DNA of 64,000 nucleotides from assembly GCF_007556815.1 (NCBI RefSeq), contig NZ_CP041743.1:1426001-1490000 (forward strand), written 5' to 3'. This document shows, piece by piece, positions 1 through 10,200 of this stretch (positions are counted from its first letter, which is position 1; each line of letters begins with the position of its first letter). A program made the position numbers and the translations under genes. The DNA comes from Paraburkholderia megapolitana (lineage in GTDB: Bacteria > Pseudomonadota > Gammaproteobacteria > Burkholderiales > Burkholderiaceae). The notes beneath the pieces are model-generated. The model made no database searches. It saw nothing but the letters and a program-made list of their open reading frames with translations, and was not told where the DNA came from.

Positions 1-608
1 CCTTCTGCCGTTGCAACGCGGAAGTCCGGGTACATGGTCGGCGAGTGGTTGCCCCACACAGCGAGCTTTTCGATCGATGCGACCGGCTTGCCCGACTTCG
101 CAGCCAGTTGCGACAGCGCGCGGTTGTGGTCGAGACGCAGCATCGCGGTGAAGTTCTTCTTCGGCAGATCGGGTGCCGACTTCATGGCGATGTAGGCGTT
201 CGTGTTGGCCGGGTTGCCGACCACCAGCACTTTCACATCGCGGCTCGCGACTTCGTTCAGCGCCTTGCCTTGCACCGTGAAGATTTCGGCGTTTGCCGAC
301 AGCAGGTCCTTACGCTCCATGCCCTTCGAGCGGGGACGGGCGCCGACCAGCAGCGCGACATCGACGTCCTTGAACGCGACCTTCGGGTCGTCGGTGACCA
401 CGACGCCCGCGAGCAGCGGGAATGCGCAGTCTTCGAGCTCCATCACGACGCCTTTGACGGCGCCTTGCGCCTGCGGCAGGTCGAGCAACTGCAGGATCAC
501 GGGCTGGTCTTTGCCGAGCATGTCGCCGTTCGCGATGCGGAACAGCAGGGAGTAACCGATTTGACCTGCGGCGCCGGTGACGGCAACACGCTTTGCGGGC
601 TTAGCCAT
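1..608 (-). CDS. mdh: Malate dehydrogenase, N-terminal part (runs off the left edge)
   Basis: NAD-dependent malate dehydrogenase of the TCA cycle (malate to oxaloacetate, cytosol). About 202 codons are visible; the C-terminus lies beyond base 1. The start [20 protein letters not shown] gives the Rossmann glycine motif at once. Further in are NPANTNAY and [11 protein letters not shown], which carries the proton-relay histidine. It is transcribed away from the GntR/sdh block, so mdh and the regulator share the 609-1115 intergenic region. The gene is the long GroupI-like form found in betaproteobacteria, as judged by the [15 protein letters not shown] start. Nothing looks broken. Confidence 0.95.
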   Translation of the reverse strand, partial: MAKPAKRVAVTGAAGQIGYSLLFRIANGDMLGKDQPVILQLLDLPQAQGAVKGVVMELEDCAFPLLAGVVVTDDPKVAFKDVDVALLVGARPRSKGMERKDLLSANAEIFTVQGKALNEVASRDVKVLVVGNPANTNAYIAMKSAPDLPKKNFTAMLRLDHNRALSQLAAKSGKPVASIEKLAVWGNHSPTMYPDFRVATAE

Positions 609-1115
609 TGAAAATCTCCAGGACGATGCGTTAGTGCGTTAGACGCTAGGGAAAAACGCCATTTTATATGCGCGTTAGACAAAGCGTCGTTGAAACACGG
701 CGGAATTCGCTGCGCGCGGGCTTGCGCTGAACCGGGCGGAAGCCGGGGAGCGCCGCTGCGCGGCCGTCGTGCCGGGTAATCTGTACAACCGAGCGGAGTG
801 CGGGACGCTGTTGGTACCGTAGCGGCCGTTGCGCCTGCCGGCTCCTGCTACAGCGCGTTTCGGCGCGCGTCCGGCGGGGCGCCGGCGGGCCAGTCGAAAC
901 CTGGACTGCATGAGAGAACAGCATGGTGCAGGGCGGCTTTTGGTGCGTGACAGCCATCGGGAAAAGCGCCGTACGACAACCCGCAAACCCTTGCTCGACA
1001 AGGAGTGTAGGATTCGGCAGACGCAAAGTCAACATTATCTTATGTCTTATATAAGACATAAGTATCGCCGGGAAAGGGCTGGACGCAAGATGGGCCTTTA
1101 TGATGAAATGCGCGG
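609..1115. promoter_or_regulatory. Divergent intergenic region between mdh and the GntR regulator
   Basis: This 507-bp stretch holds no gene I can support; the ORFs across it are random high-GC frames. Its only clear signal is the perfect palindrome at 1039-1062. The mdh start is at 608 and the regulator start at 1116, so promoters for both must lie here. No convincing -35/-10 pair stands out, but the region around the palindrome is distinctly AT-rich. Confidence 0.6.
1039..1062. promoter_or_regulatory. Perfect 24-bp palindrome, probable GntR operator
   Basis: Bases 1039-1062 form a perfect inverted repeat with half-site CTTATGTCTTAT and no spacer. It lies 53 bp upstream of the GntR-family start codon and in the shared region with divergent mdh. 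GntR proteins bind short palindromes as dimers, and autoregulators often sit beside their own operator. The inference is that this is the site for the adjacent regulator, controlling itself and probably mdh. No second copy was seen in front of sdhC (2100-2155). Confidence 0.7.
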
Positions 1116-1973
1116 ATGACTTCGAACCAGGCGAGCACTGCGAATCCTATCGGCCCGGCGGGCTCAGGCGACGGCGTGCCCGCTGGCGCACCCACTTCTT
1201 CCGCGGGGGCCGCGCCTGCTGCTTCAGCACCCGCCGCAGCCCACGCATTGCCCACCTCGCCGACCTTCAGCCCGCTGTATCAGCAGATCAAGGGGCTGAT
1301 TACGCAGAGCCTCGAGTCGGGCGAATGGAAACCCGGCGAAATCATTCCCAGCGAAGTCGAACTGGCCGCCCGCTACAAGGTGAGTCAGGGCACCGTGCGC
1401 AAGGCAATCGACGAACTCGCCGCCGATAACCTGCTGGTCCGGCGCCAGGGCAAGGGCACTTTTGTTGCTACGCACAACGAAGACCGTGCCCAGTTTCGCT
1501 TCCTCAGATTGCTTGCCGATGACGGCGACGAACATCCGCACGTCAGCCGGCTGCTCGAATGCCGGCGGCTGCGCGCCCCGGCGGAAATTGCCCGCCAGCT
1601 CGATCTGAAGCCCGCCGATCCCGTCGTGCTGATCAAGCGCCTGCTGCAGTTCGATGGCGAAACTACGGTGCTCGACGAAATCTGGCTGCCAGGCGGCATG
1701 TTTCGCGGCCTCACGCTCGAGCGCCTGTCGGAGTACAAGGGGCCGCTCTACGCGATGTTCGAGACGGAGTTCGGCACGCGCATGATCCGCGCATCCGAGA
1801 AAATCCGCGCGGTGGCAGCCGATCCGACCGTGGCCGAACTGCTGCACGTGCCGGCCGGTTTCCCGCTGCTTTCGGTGGAGCGCGTGTCCTATACGTACGG
1901 CGATCGACCGGTCGAAGTACGTCGTGGCTGGTATGTCACAACCGGGTATTACTATCAGAACGATTTGAGCTGA
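1116..1973 (+). CDS. GntR/HutC-family transcriptional regulator (TCA-cycle linked)
   Basis: A 285-residue DNA-binding regulator. Residues 1-50 are an Ala/Pro-rich, probably disordered extension. The winged helix spans about 53-118, including IIPSEVELAARYKVSQGTVR and a wing ending GKGTFVA. A UTRA ligand-binding domain (about 120-280) follows, as in the HutC subfamily. It sits immediately upstream of sdhCDAB and divergent from mdh, with a perfect palindrome 53 bp before its start, so control of TCA-cycle genes is the natural inference. The effector is unknown; UTRA domains bind small metabolites such as organic acids or sugars. The N-terminal extension makes the exact start uncertain; an internal start would still keep the HTH. 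Confidence 0.88.
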   Translation: MTSNQASTANPIGPAGSGDGVPAGAPTSSAGAAPAASAPAAAHALPTSPTFSPLYQQIKGLITQSLESGEWKPGEIIPSEVELAARYKVSQGTVRKAIDELAADNLLVRRQGKGTFVATHNEDRAQFRFLRLLADDGDEHPHVSRLLECRRLRAPAEIARQLDLKPADPVVLIKRLLQFDGETTVLDEIWLPGGMFRGLTLERLSEYKGPLYAMFETEFGTRMIRASEKIRAVAADPTVAELLHVPAGFPLLSVERVSYTYGDRPVEVRRGWYVTTGYYYQNDLS

Positions 1974-2114
1974 CGAACTGGCTCAAGACAAAGGCTCAAG
2001 ACAACGCGCGAGGGCCTGTGCGAAGCACGCGCCAGGCGGCTCAAACACGCAATTGTTGCCCGCTCCGTAAAGCTCCTGCGCGGTTTTTCGCTGCAGCGCG
2101 ATATGAAAAGGCGC

Positions 2115-2120
2115 TAAAAT
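2115..2120 (+). promoter_or_regulatory. Candidate -10 box for sdhCDAB
   Basis: TAAAAT lies about 36 bp upstream of the sdhC ATG in an AT-richer pocket. The -35 side is poor, so this is a weak assignment based on position and the hexamer alone. Confidence 0.3.
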
Positions 2121-2155
2121 CGCGGACTAGTGTGACTACAAAGTAGGGGTCTAGC

Positions 2156-2569
2156 ATGGCTGAAGCCGTAAAAAAACCGAGGCCGGAGTTCCGGAACATC
2201 GGTATCGGACAGATCTTGACGGCATACCGTCTCCCGCTAGCGGGGCGGGTGTCGATCCTGCACCGCCTGAGCGGTGGTCTGCTCTTCGTGTTCCTCCCGT
2301 TCCTGCTGTACCTCTTCTCGCAAAGCCTGACATCAGAAATCAGCTTCGAGTTGTTCAAGGATTTCCTCTCCAACATCGTCGTCAAGCTCATCACGCTGGT
2401 TCTCGCGTGGGCCTTCCTGTTTCACTTCTGCGCCGGCGTTCGCCATCTGGTGATGGACACACACCGCGGCGTCACGAAGGAGGGCGGCAAGCAGACGTCG
2501 ATCGTCGTGCTGGTCCTGTCGTCGCTACTCACCCTCGCTTTTGCAGCAAAACTCTTCGGAGTCTTCTAA
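2156..2569 (+). CDS. sdhC: Succinate dehydrogenase cytochrome b556 subunit
   Basis: One of the two membrane anchors of complex II, carrying haem b and part of the quinone site. The 137-residue product has the family signature SILHRLSGG at about residues 34-42. Three membrane helices follow, with FHFCAGVRHLVMD holding the haem-ligand histidine. It is the first gene of sdhC-sdhD-sdhA-sdhB-sdhE; sdhD begins only 4 bases after its stop. Length and topology are normal. Confidence 0.96.
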   Translation: MAEAVKKPRPEFRNIGIGQILTAYRLPLAGRVSILHRLSGGLLFVFLPFLLYLFSQSLTSEISFELFKDFLSNIVVKLITLVLAWAFLFHFCAGVRHLVMDTHRGVTKEGGKQTSIVVLVLSSLLTLAFAAKLFGVF

Positions 2570-2573
2570 AAAA

Positions 2574-2942
2574 ATGGCATCCCACAATCGAATCGGCCCG
2601 AAGCGCCTCGTAGTCGGCGCGCATTACGGGCTGCGCGACTGGCTCGCGCAACGCATTACCGCTGTCGTGATGGCGGTGTACACCGTGATCCTGCTCGCGT
2701 GGTTCTTCGGTGCGAAGGACTTCTCCTATGAAGGCTGGTCGTCGATCTTCGCCACGCAGTGGATGAAGCTCGCCACGTTCGTCGCGCTGCTGTCGCTGTT
2801 CTATCACGCCTGGGTCGGCATCCGCGACATCTGGATGGACTACATCAAGCCCGTCGGCACGCGGCTCCTCCTGCAGGCGCTGACGATCGTCTGGCTGCTC
2901 GCATGTGCGGGCTACGCTGCGCAGATTCTCTGGAGAGTGTAA
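2574..2942 (+). CDS. sdhD: Succinate dehydrogenase membrane anchor subunit
   Basis: Second membrane anchor of complex II (122 residues, three helices). The start at 2574 (MASHNRIGPK) gives the family's usual short N-terminus; the longer upstream reading overlaps sdhC and has no homology-like sequence. The motif YHAWVGIRDIWMDY carries the second haem-ligand histidine. It is followed at once by sdhA, consistent with a translationally coupled operon. Confidence 0.95.
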   Translation: MASHNRIGPKRLVVGAHYGLRDWLAQRITAVVMAVYTVILLAWFFGAKDFSYEGWSSIFATQWMKLATFVALLSLFYHAWVGIRDIWMDYIKPVGTRLLLQALTIVWLLACAGYAAQILWRV

Positions 2943-2946
2943 AAGA

Positions 2947-4722
2947 ATGGCTTCAATCAAGAATTCTCTGCCGCGTCGCCGCTTCGACGTCGTCATCGTC
3001 GGTGCAGGTGGTTCGGGCATGCGCGCGTCGCTGCAACTCGCGCGCGCAGGCCTGTCGGTCTGCGTACTGTCGAAGGTGTTCCCGACGCGTTCGCACACGG
3101 TCGCCGCGCAAGGCGGTATCGGTGCTTCGCTCGGCAACATGAGCGAAGACAACTGGCACTACCACTTCTACGACACGATCAAGGGTTCGGACTGGCTCGG
3201 CGACCAGGACGCGATCGAATTCATGTGCCGTGAAGCGCCGAATGCGGTCTACGAACTCGAACACATGGGCATGCCGTTCGACCGTAATGCCGACGGCACG
3301 ATCTATCAGCGTCCGTTCGGCGGCCACACCGCGAACTACGGCGAAAAGCCGGTGCAACGCGCCTGCGCGGCAGCGGACCGTACGGGTCACGCGCTGCTGC
3401 ACACGCTGTATCAGCAGAACGTCGCGGCGAAGACGCAGTTCTTCGTCGAATGGATGGCGCTCGATCTGATCCGCGACGCCGAAGGCGACGTGCTCGGCGT
3501 GACCGCGCTCGAAATGGAAACCGGCGACGTCTACATCCTCGAAGGCAAGACCACGCTGTTCGCCACGGGCGGCGCAGGCCGTATCTTCGCGGCATCGACG
3601 AACGCGTTCATCAACACCGGCGACGGCCTCGGCATGGCGGCCCGCTCGGGCATCGCGTTGCAGGATATGGAATTCTGGCAATTCCACCCCACCGGCGTGG
3701 CAGGTGCAGGCGTGCTGATTACCGAAGGCGTGCGCGGCGAAGGCGGCATTCTGCGTAACTCGGACGGCGAGCGCTTCATGGAGCGCTATGCGCCGACGCT
3801 GAAGGATCTGGCGCCGCGCGATTTCGTCTCGCGTTCGATGGACCAGGAAATCAAGGAAGGCCGTGGCGTGGGTCCGAATAAAGACCACGTGCTGCTCGAT
3901 CTGTCGCACATCGGCGCCGAGACGATCATGAAGCGTCTGCCGTCCATTCGCGAAATCGCGCTGAAGTTCGCGAACGTCGACTGCATCAAGGAACCGATCC
4001 CGGTCGTACCGACCATCCACTACCAGATGGGCGGTATTCCGACGAACATCCACGGGCAGGTGGTGGGGACGTCGAAGGGTCACGAAGATCCGGTCAACGG
4101 TTTCTACGCAGTGGGCGAATGCTCGTGCGTGTCGGTGCACGGTGCGAACCGCCTCGGCACGAACTCGCTGCTCGACCTCGTGGTGTTCGGCCGGGCGGCC
4201 GGCAACCACATCGTCAAGCACGTGCGCGAGATCAAGGACCACAAGCCGCTGCCGGCCGATGCAGCCGAGTTCTCGCTGGCACGTCTCGACAAGCTCACGA
4301 AGTCGACCTCGGGCGAATACACGCAGGCCATCGCCGGCGACATCCGCGCGTCGATGCAGGCACATGCAGGCGTGTTCCGTACATCGAAGCTGCTGGCCGA
4401 AGGTGTCGACAAGATCAAGGAACTGGCCGAGCGGGTCGAACACGTCCATCTGAAGGACAAGTCGAAGGTGTTCAACACGGCACGTGTCGAAGCGCTGGAA
4501 CTGGCGAACCTGATCGAAGTGGCGCGCGCCACGATGGTCTCCGCCGAGGCGCGCAAGGAAAGCCGCGGCGCGCACGCGCAGAGCGACTTCGAACATCGCG
4601 ACGACGAAAACTGGCTGCGTCACACGCTGTGGTTCAGCGAAGGCGATCGCCTCGACTACAAGCCGGTGCATATGCAGCCGCTGACGGTCGAATCGGTACC
4701 GCCGAAAGCGCGGACGTTCTAA
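2947..4722 (+). CDS. sdhA: Succinate dehydrogenase flavoprotein subunit
   Basis: Catalytic subunit of complex II, oxidising succinate to fumarate with covalently bound FAD (591 residues). The FAD fold starts with VVIVGAGGSGMRA. The flavinylated histidine is His50 in RSHTVAAQGGIGA. Substrate and active-site elements include FHPTG, PRDFVSRSM and HGANRLGTNSLLDL. The start at 2947 follows sdhD by 4 bases; an earlier in-frame start at 2905 would run into sdhD and is rejected. Its FAD is presumably attached with help from SdhE, encoded two genes downstream. Confidence 0.98.
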   Translation: MASIKNSLPRRRFDVVIVGAGGSGMRASLQLARAGLSVCVLSKVFPTRSHTVAAQGGIGASLGNMSEDNWHYHFYDTIKGSDWLGDQDAIEFMCREAPNAVYELEHMGMPFDRNADGTIYQRPFGGHTANYGEKPVQRACAAADRTGHALLHTLYQQNVAAKTQFFVEWMALDLIRDAEGDVLGVTALEMETGDVYILEGKTTLFATGGAGRIFAASTNAFINTGDGLGMAARSGIALQDMEFWQFHPTGVAGAGVLITEGVRGEGGILRNSDGERFMERYAPTLKDLAPRDFVSRSMDQEIKEGRGVGPNKDHVLLDLSHIGAETIMKRLPSIREIALKFANVDCIKEPIPVVPTIHYQMGGIPTNIHGQVVGTSKGHEDPVNGFYAVGECSCVSVHGANRLGTNSLLDLVVFGRAAGNHIVKHVREIKDHKPLPADAAEFSLARLDKLTKSTSGEYTQAIAGDIRASMQAHAGVFRTSKLLAEGVDKIKELAERVEHVHLKDKSKVFNTARVEALELANLIEVARATMVSAEARKESRGAHAQSDFEHRDDENWLRHTLWFSEGDRLDYKPVHMQPLTVESVPPKARTF

Positions 4723-4749
4723 GCCCAAGCCAAATCAAAGGAACTGGAA

Positions 4750-5454
4750 ATGGCCACGCGAATTTTTGAAATCTACCGCTACGATCCGGACAAGGATGCA
4801 GCGCCGCGCATGCAGCGCTACGAGATCGAGATCGACTCGCACGAACGCATGCTGCTCGACGCGCTCATCAAGCTGAAGGCGGTCGACGAAACGCTGTCGT
4901 TCCGCCGTTCGTGCCGCGAAGGCGTGTGCGGTTCGGACGCGATGAACATCAATGGCAAGAACGGTCTTGCCTGCCTGACGAACCTGAACGACCTGCCGCA
5001 CAAGATCGTGTTGCGTCCGCTGCCGGGCCTGCCCGTCGTGCGCGATCTGATCTGCGATTTCACGCAGTTCTTCAACCAGTACCACTCGATCAAGCCGTAC
5101 CTGATCAACGACACGCCGCCGCCGGAGAAGGAGCGCCTGCAGTCGCCGGAAGAGCGCGACGAGCTCGACGGCCTGTACGAGTGCATCCTGTGCGCGAGCT
5201 GCTCGACGTCGTGCCCGAGCTTCTGGTGGAATCCGGACAAGTTCGTCGGGCCGGCTGGTCTGCTGCAAGCCTATCGCTTCATCGCGGATAGCCGCGACGA
5301 AGCGACCGGCGAGCGTCTCGATAACCTGGAAGATCCGTATCGTCTGTTCCGCTGCCACACCATCATGAACTGCGTCGACGTGTGCCCGAAGGGTTTGAAC
5401 CCGACGAAGGCGATCGGCAAGATCAAGGAATTGATGGTTCGCCGCGCCGTATAG
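4750..5454 (+). CDS. sdhB: Succinate dehydrogenase iron-sulfur subunit
   Basis: Electron-transfer subunit of complex II (234 residues). The ferredoxin-like [2Fe-2S] site uses Cys55, Cys60 and Cys75 in [12 protein letters not shown]...GLAC; the third position is Asp, as in the E. coli protein. The [4Fe-4S] motif is [13 protein letters not shown] and the [3Fe-4S] motif is [14 protein letters not shown]. It lies between sdhA and sdhE; sdhE begins one base after its stop codon. Confidence 0.97.
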   Translation: MATRIFEIYRYDPDKDAAPRMQRYEIEIDSHERMLLDALIKLKAVDETLSFRRSCREGVCGSDAMNINGKNGLACLTNLNDLPHKIVLRPLPGLPVVRDLICDFTQFFNQYHSIKPYLINDTPPPEKERLQSPEERDELDGLYECILCASCSTSCPSFWWNPDKFVGPAGLLQAYRFIADSRDEATGERLDNLEDPYRLFRCHTIMNCVDVCPKGLNPTKAIGKIKELMVRRAV

Positions 5455-5455
5455 C

Positions 5456-5728
5456 ATGGAAGAAGCTTCGCACCAGTCCGACCCGCTTCGCCGCGCACGC
5501 CTTCGCTGGCGCGCCCGGCGCGGCTTGCTGGAAAACGATCTGATCTTCGAGCGTTTTTTCGGCAAATACGAGCATGACCTCAGCGATGCCGATGTCGGCG
5601 CCCTTACGCGCCTGCTCGAGCTGAGCGATAACGACCTGATGGACTTGCTGCTTGCACGCAAGGAACCCGAAGGCGAACTTGCTGACCCGGATGTCATACG
5701 GGTGCTGCAGCTGCTGCGTACCGTGTAA
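5456..5728 (+). CDS. sdhE: FAD assembly factor SdhE
   Basis: Small (90-residue) helical protein of the SdhE/YgfY (DUF339) family, which promotes covalent attachment of FAD to SdhA. The hallmark is RRGLLENDLIFERFF near residues 19-33, containing the conserved RGxxE. It starts one base after the sdhB stop, so it is clearly part of the sdh operon. The position next to sdhB and before gltA is the usual betaproteobacterial order. Confidence 0.93.
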   Translation: MEEASHQSDPLRRARLRWRARRGLLENDLIFERFFGKYEHDLSDADVGALTRLLELSDNDLMDLLLARKEPEGELADPDVIRVLQLLRTV

Positions 5729-5841
5729 GCGTCGCGAGTAGACGCACGCAGCGCAAGTAGCGCACGCGTGCGGTGCTGCCGGTGCTGCCGGGCGTGCAGA
5801 TTATCGAAACCCTGTTTCCATACTTCGATTGAGGATGTGCC

Positions 5842-7143
5842 ATGACCCCGTCTGATGTAAAAGCCACGCTATCGTTCAGCGACAACTCGCCGAGCGTTGA
5901 AATGCCGATCTACAAGGGCACCCTTGGCCCGGACGTGATCGACATCCGCAAACTGTACGGCCAGACCGGCAAGTTCACGTACGACCCCGGCTTCATGTCG
6001 ACGGCGTCGTGCAACTCGGCGATCACGTATATCGATGGGGACAAGGGCGAGCTGCTGTACCGCGGCTACCCGATCGACAACCTCGCGCAGAACGCCGACT
6101 TCCTCGAAACCTGCTTCCTGTTGCTGAAGGGCGAACTGCCGAACAAGCAGGAAAAGGACGAGTTCGTCGACACCGTCACGAAGCACACGATGGTGCACGA
6201 GCAGATGCAGTTTTTCTTCCGCGGTTTCCGCCGCGATGCGCACCCGATGGCGATTCTGGTGGCCGCTGTCGGCGCGCTGTCGGCGTTCTATCACGACTCG
6301 CTCGACATCAATAACCCGCGTCACCGCGACGTATCGGCGATTCGCATGATCGCGAAGCTGCCGACGCTGGTCGCGATGGCCTACAAGTACAGTATCGGCC
6401 AGCCGTTCGTGTATCCGCGCAACGACCTGTCGTACAGCGCGAATTTCATGCGCATGATGTTCTCGAATCCGTGCGAGGAATATAAGGTCAATGACGTGCT
6501 GGTGCGCGCGCTCGACCGTATCCTGATCCTGCATGCGGACCACGAGCAGAATGCGTCGACGTCGACGGTGCGGCTGGCGGGTTCGTCGGGTGCGAATCCG
6601 TTTGCGTGTATCGCGGCCGGTATCGCATGCCTGTGGGGTCCGGCACACGGCGGCGCGAACGAAGCGGCGCTGAACATGCTTGAAGAAATCGGTTCGATCG
6701 ACAACATCCCTGAGTTCATCAAGCAGGTGAAGGACAAGAACTCGGGTGTGAAGCTGATGGGCTTCGGTCACCGCGTGTACAAGAACTACGATCCGCGCGC
6801 GAAGCTGATGCGCGAGACCTGCTACGAAGTGCTGGAAGAACTGGGCCTGCATGACGACCCGCTCTTCAAGCTCGCCATGGAACTCGAAAAGATCGCGCTC
6901 GAAGACGAATACTTCGTGTCGCGCAAGCTGTACCCGAACGTCGACTTCTACTCGGGCATCGTGCAACGTGCGCTCGGTATCCCGACGTCGATGTTCACCT
7001 GCATCTTCTCGATGGCGCGTACGGTGGGCTGGATTGCGCAGTGGAACGAAATGATCGCCGATCCGGAACAGAAGATTGGTCGTCCGCGCCAGTTGTTCGT
7101 GGGCGATACGTCGCGCGAAGCGAAGCCGATCGCGCAGCGCTAA
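5842..7143 (+). CDS. gltA: Citrate synthase
   Basis: Condenses acetyl-CoA and oxaloacetate to citrate. The 433-residue length matches the hexameric, NADH-sensitive type of Gram-negative bacteria. Diagnostic sequences are [17 protein letters not shown], the active-site [15 protein letters not shown] and the Asp-containing VDFYSGIV. It is 113 bases after sdhE and is followed by a strong intrinsic terminator, so it is the last gene of the TCA block. Confidence 0.98.
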   Translation: MTPSDVKATLSFSDNSPSVEMPIYKGTLGPDVIDIRKLYGQTGKFTYDPGFMSTASCNSAITYIDGDKGELLYRGYPIDNLAQNADFLETCFLLLKGELPNKQEKDEFVDTVTKHTMVHEQMQFFFRGFRRDAHPMAILVAAVGALSAFYHDSLDINNPRHRDVSAIRMIAKLPTLVAMAYKYSIGQPFVYPRNDLSYSANFMRMMFSNPCEEYKVNDVLVRALDRILILHADHEQNASTSTVRLAGSSGANPFACIAAGIACLWGPAHGGANEAALNMLEEIGSIDNIPEFIKQVKDKNSGVKLMGFGHRVYKNYDPRAKLMRETCYEVLEELGLHDDPLFKLAMELEKIALEDEYFVSRKLYPNVDFYSGIVQRALGIPTSMFTCIFSMARTVGWIAQWNEMIADPEQKIGRPRQLFVGDTSREAKPIAQR

Positions 7144-7171
7144 GGCGATAAGTAGCGGTAACTGCAAAGAG

Positions 7172-7206
7172 AACGCCCCGACGGTAAAAGCCGTCGGGGC
7201 GTTTTT
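7172..7206 (+). terminator. Intrinsic terminator of gltA
   Basis: Perfect 13-bp stem (AACGCCCCGACGG pairing with 7191-7203) with a 6-base loop, ending in TTTTT at 7202-7206. It begins 28 bases after the gltA stop. Confidence 0.92.
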
Positions 7207-7228
7207 ACTGGTGCGGTGGTTTGCACAG

Positions 7229-7253
7229 AAACGAGACCGCTTTAGCGGCCTCG
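7229..7253 (-). terminator. Probable terminator of the adhesin gene
   Basis: On the minus strand a 9-bp stem (7245-7253 with 7232-7240, one G-U pair) closes a 4-base loop and is followed by a short TTTC tract. It lies just downstream of the adhesin stop at 7265. The U-tract is weak. Confidence 0.5.
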
Positions 7254-7264
7254 TCCCGCGTCCT

Positions 7265-10200
7265 TTACCACTGCATCGAGGCACCAATCCCGTATGCAGT
7301 CCCTGCCGAACTCGTACCGACGCCGGCGCGCATCTTGATGTTATTCGTGATGCGCGCGGTCGCTCCCACGGCGACCGCCTGGTAGCCCTGGAAGGACCCG
7401 ACGCCTACCCCCATCGAAAGCGTCTTGCCTTGATCCACCTCCGGGATCATCGAGAGCGCTGTCGCGGCGGCAATACCCGAATAAGCGGTTCTTGCCGTGC
7501 TGTTGACGCTCTGCTGCAACTGGCCCACCGCCTGATTCGTGTAATTGTTCGCCTGACTGAGCGTGGCGTTGAGCTGGTTGAGGTTGACCGCGTCGGTGCC
7601 TTGCGTGCCGGCGGCCACATTCGTGACCTGGCGTTGCTGGTTCGCGCTACCCATCGAAACGACGTTTGAACGGCCTCCGTCATCCGAGCCGGCGCCGATT
7701 GCCACGGAATTGGATCCAGCCGTGACGTGCGGCTTGTCGGTGCCCTTGCCGTTCATGTCCGTCGCGACGCCATTGTTGTTCGCTGCTGTCGTCGAGCTGT
7801 TGTTGATGCTGGTCGAAAGCGACGACACCTGGTTGTTCACGCTGGTCGACAGTGACGCGACGGTGTTGTTGGTGCTCGAAAGACCTGTCGATAGCGAGTT
7901 GACGCTCGTCTGGGTCGACGTGGACAGCGATGTCAGGTTGCTGTTGGTGGTGCTGAGGCCGGTCGACAACGAGCCGACTGCGGTCGACGTCGAGGTCGAC
8001 AGCGACGCGACGCTGGCGTTGGTGGCACCGAGTCCCGTCGACAGCGAAGCGACAGCGCTATTGGTCGCGAACAGCTGGCTACCGTTGATCGCGTCGGTGC
8101 TGGTCGACGTGATCTGGCCGGCGGAGACGTTGGTGATCTGCCTCGTGATGATTTGCCCTTGCGCGTTAGCGGAGCCGACGCTGAACACGCCGCTAGGATT
8201 AGCGCCCGCAAACCCGCCGAAGAGCAGCCCTCCGATCGTGACCGACGAGACCGGGACAAACGGCGCAGTAGTAGAGCCGTTGCCGATGGCAACCGAGTTG
8301 TCGTCGCTGGCGACTGCATTCGGGCCGATAGCGACACTGTTCTGACCGGTCACGATGCTGTCCGGCAACGTCGAGTTGGCATGAAAGTACTTGGTGCCCT
8401 TGGTGCTGATGTTGTTGAGGGCGTCTCCGACGTTATTGTTGGTAGTGGTCGTGCCGTCTGCGTTGTAGGTGACGTAGGCCGGCGCCGAGACCTGACCAGT
8501 CGTCGGATCGTACTTCGCTCCACCGCCAAGCGCCGAGGCCGTGGAAGTGCCCAGAGCGTTTGTGTTGGACGTGATGGAGCTGATGCCGGTGGACAACGAA
8601 CTAAGCCCAGTCGATGTCGAGGTCGACAGCGTAGTCAGGCTGCTGTTAGTCGAGCTCAGGCCAGTAGACAGCGATGTGACGTTGCTCGTCAGCGTTACGA
8701 GTCCGGTCGATGTCGACGTCGACAGCGAAGCGAGGTTGCTGTTCGTCGTGGACAGACCGCTGGATGTCGAGGTGGATAGCGACGCGACGGAGCTCGTGGT
8801 CGTAGACAGACCGGTAGACAACGAGTTGATGCCGGTCGAAGCGGACGTCGAGAGCGAGGTCAGGTTCAGGTTGGTGGTCGACAAGCCGGTGGATAGTGAG
8901 TTGATACCGGTCGAAGCCGACGTCGAGAGCGACACCACATTCGCGTTGGTCGTCGACAGACCCGTGGACAGCGAGTTGATACCCGTCGAGGCCGACGTCG
9001 AGAGACTACCGACGTTGCTGTTGGTCGTGCTCAGGCCAGTCGACAGCGAGTTCACGCCGGTCGATAGCGAGCTGATCCCGCTCGATGTGGAGCTCGACAG
9101 GCTCGTTACGTTGCTGTTGGTCGTACTCAGGCCGGTCGACAGCGAACTCACGCCCGTCGACAACGAGCTGATTCCGCTCGACGTGGAGCTCGACAGACTC
9201 GTCACATTACTGTTGGTCGTGCTGAGCCCAGTCGACAGCGAGGTGATGCCACTAGACGTGGAGCTCGACAGGCTCGTCACATTGCTATTGGTCGTGCTCA
9301 GCCCAGTAGACAGCGAATTCACACCCGTCGACAGCGAACCGATACCGCTCGACGTCGAACTCGACAGGCTCGCGAGATTGCTATTGGTCGTGCTCAGACC
9401 GGTCGACAGACTGCTGAAACCTGTCGAGAGATTGCCGACGCCGGTTGACAGCGAGTTGACCGCGCCATTCGTCGCAAAGAGCTGCGAGCCGTTGATTGCA
9501 TCGGTGCTGGTTCCTGTGACCCGGCCTGCAGCCACGTTGGTGATCTGGCGTTCCTTGTTCAGGTCACCCACCGATACCACGCCTACCGGCGCTCCCCCCG
9601 CGTAGGTAGCGGACTGCCCGCCAACCGTCCCAGTCGGCGTGGGATTGGCCGCCGCCGTGATAGAGCTGCTACCCAGGGCCACGCTGTTCGCGGTGCTGAC
9701 CACCGCGCCGTTGCCGATCGCCACGCCATTGGACACCGACGCGCTGGCATTCGGACCCAACGCCATCGCGTTCACACCGGTTGCGCCGTCGTTGTTGTAG
9801 TTACCTTGCTGCGTGCCGTTGTCGTTGACGCTGTAGTAGTGCGTGCGCGTCGCCGAGACGACGGTGGACAGGCTCGATACGCTGCTGCCCGTCGTGCTCA
9901 GTCCGGTGGACAGCGATGTGATGCCCGTCGACGTCGAAGTGGACAACGTGTTCAGACCGGTCGACAGCGAACCGATACCGCTCGAAGCCGAAGTCGACAG
10001 ACTGCTGACACTGCTGGTCGTCGTGCTCAACCCGGTCGACAGGCTGTTGATGCCGGTCGAAGTAGACGTAGAAAGCGAGCCAATACTCGTCGACGTCGAA
10101 CTCGACAGGCTCGCCACGCCACTGCTGGTTGTGCTCAATCCAGTCGAAAGGCTGGCCACGCTGGCCGCCGTAGCGGTCGACAGCGATACCGCATTGTTCG

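Noticed and set aside
2953..4728. 591-codon minus-strand ORF opposite sdhA
   Set aside because: Mirror of sdhA codon periodicity; no conserved motif.
8541..9605. 354-codon plus-strand ORF rich in VDSEL/VDVEVD repeats
   Set aside because: It is the antisense shadow of the adhesin stalk repeats; no start signal, and the minus-strand gene is clearly real.
7840..10200. Regular repeats that could suggest a CRISPR array
   Set aside because: Units are contiguous, in frame and encode the adhesin stalk; there are no unique spacers and no cas genes.
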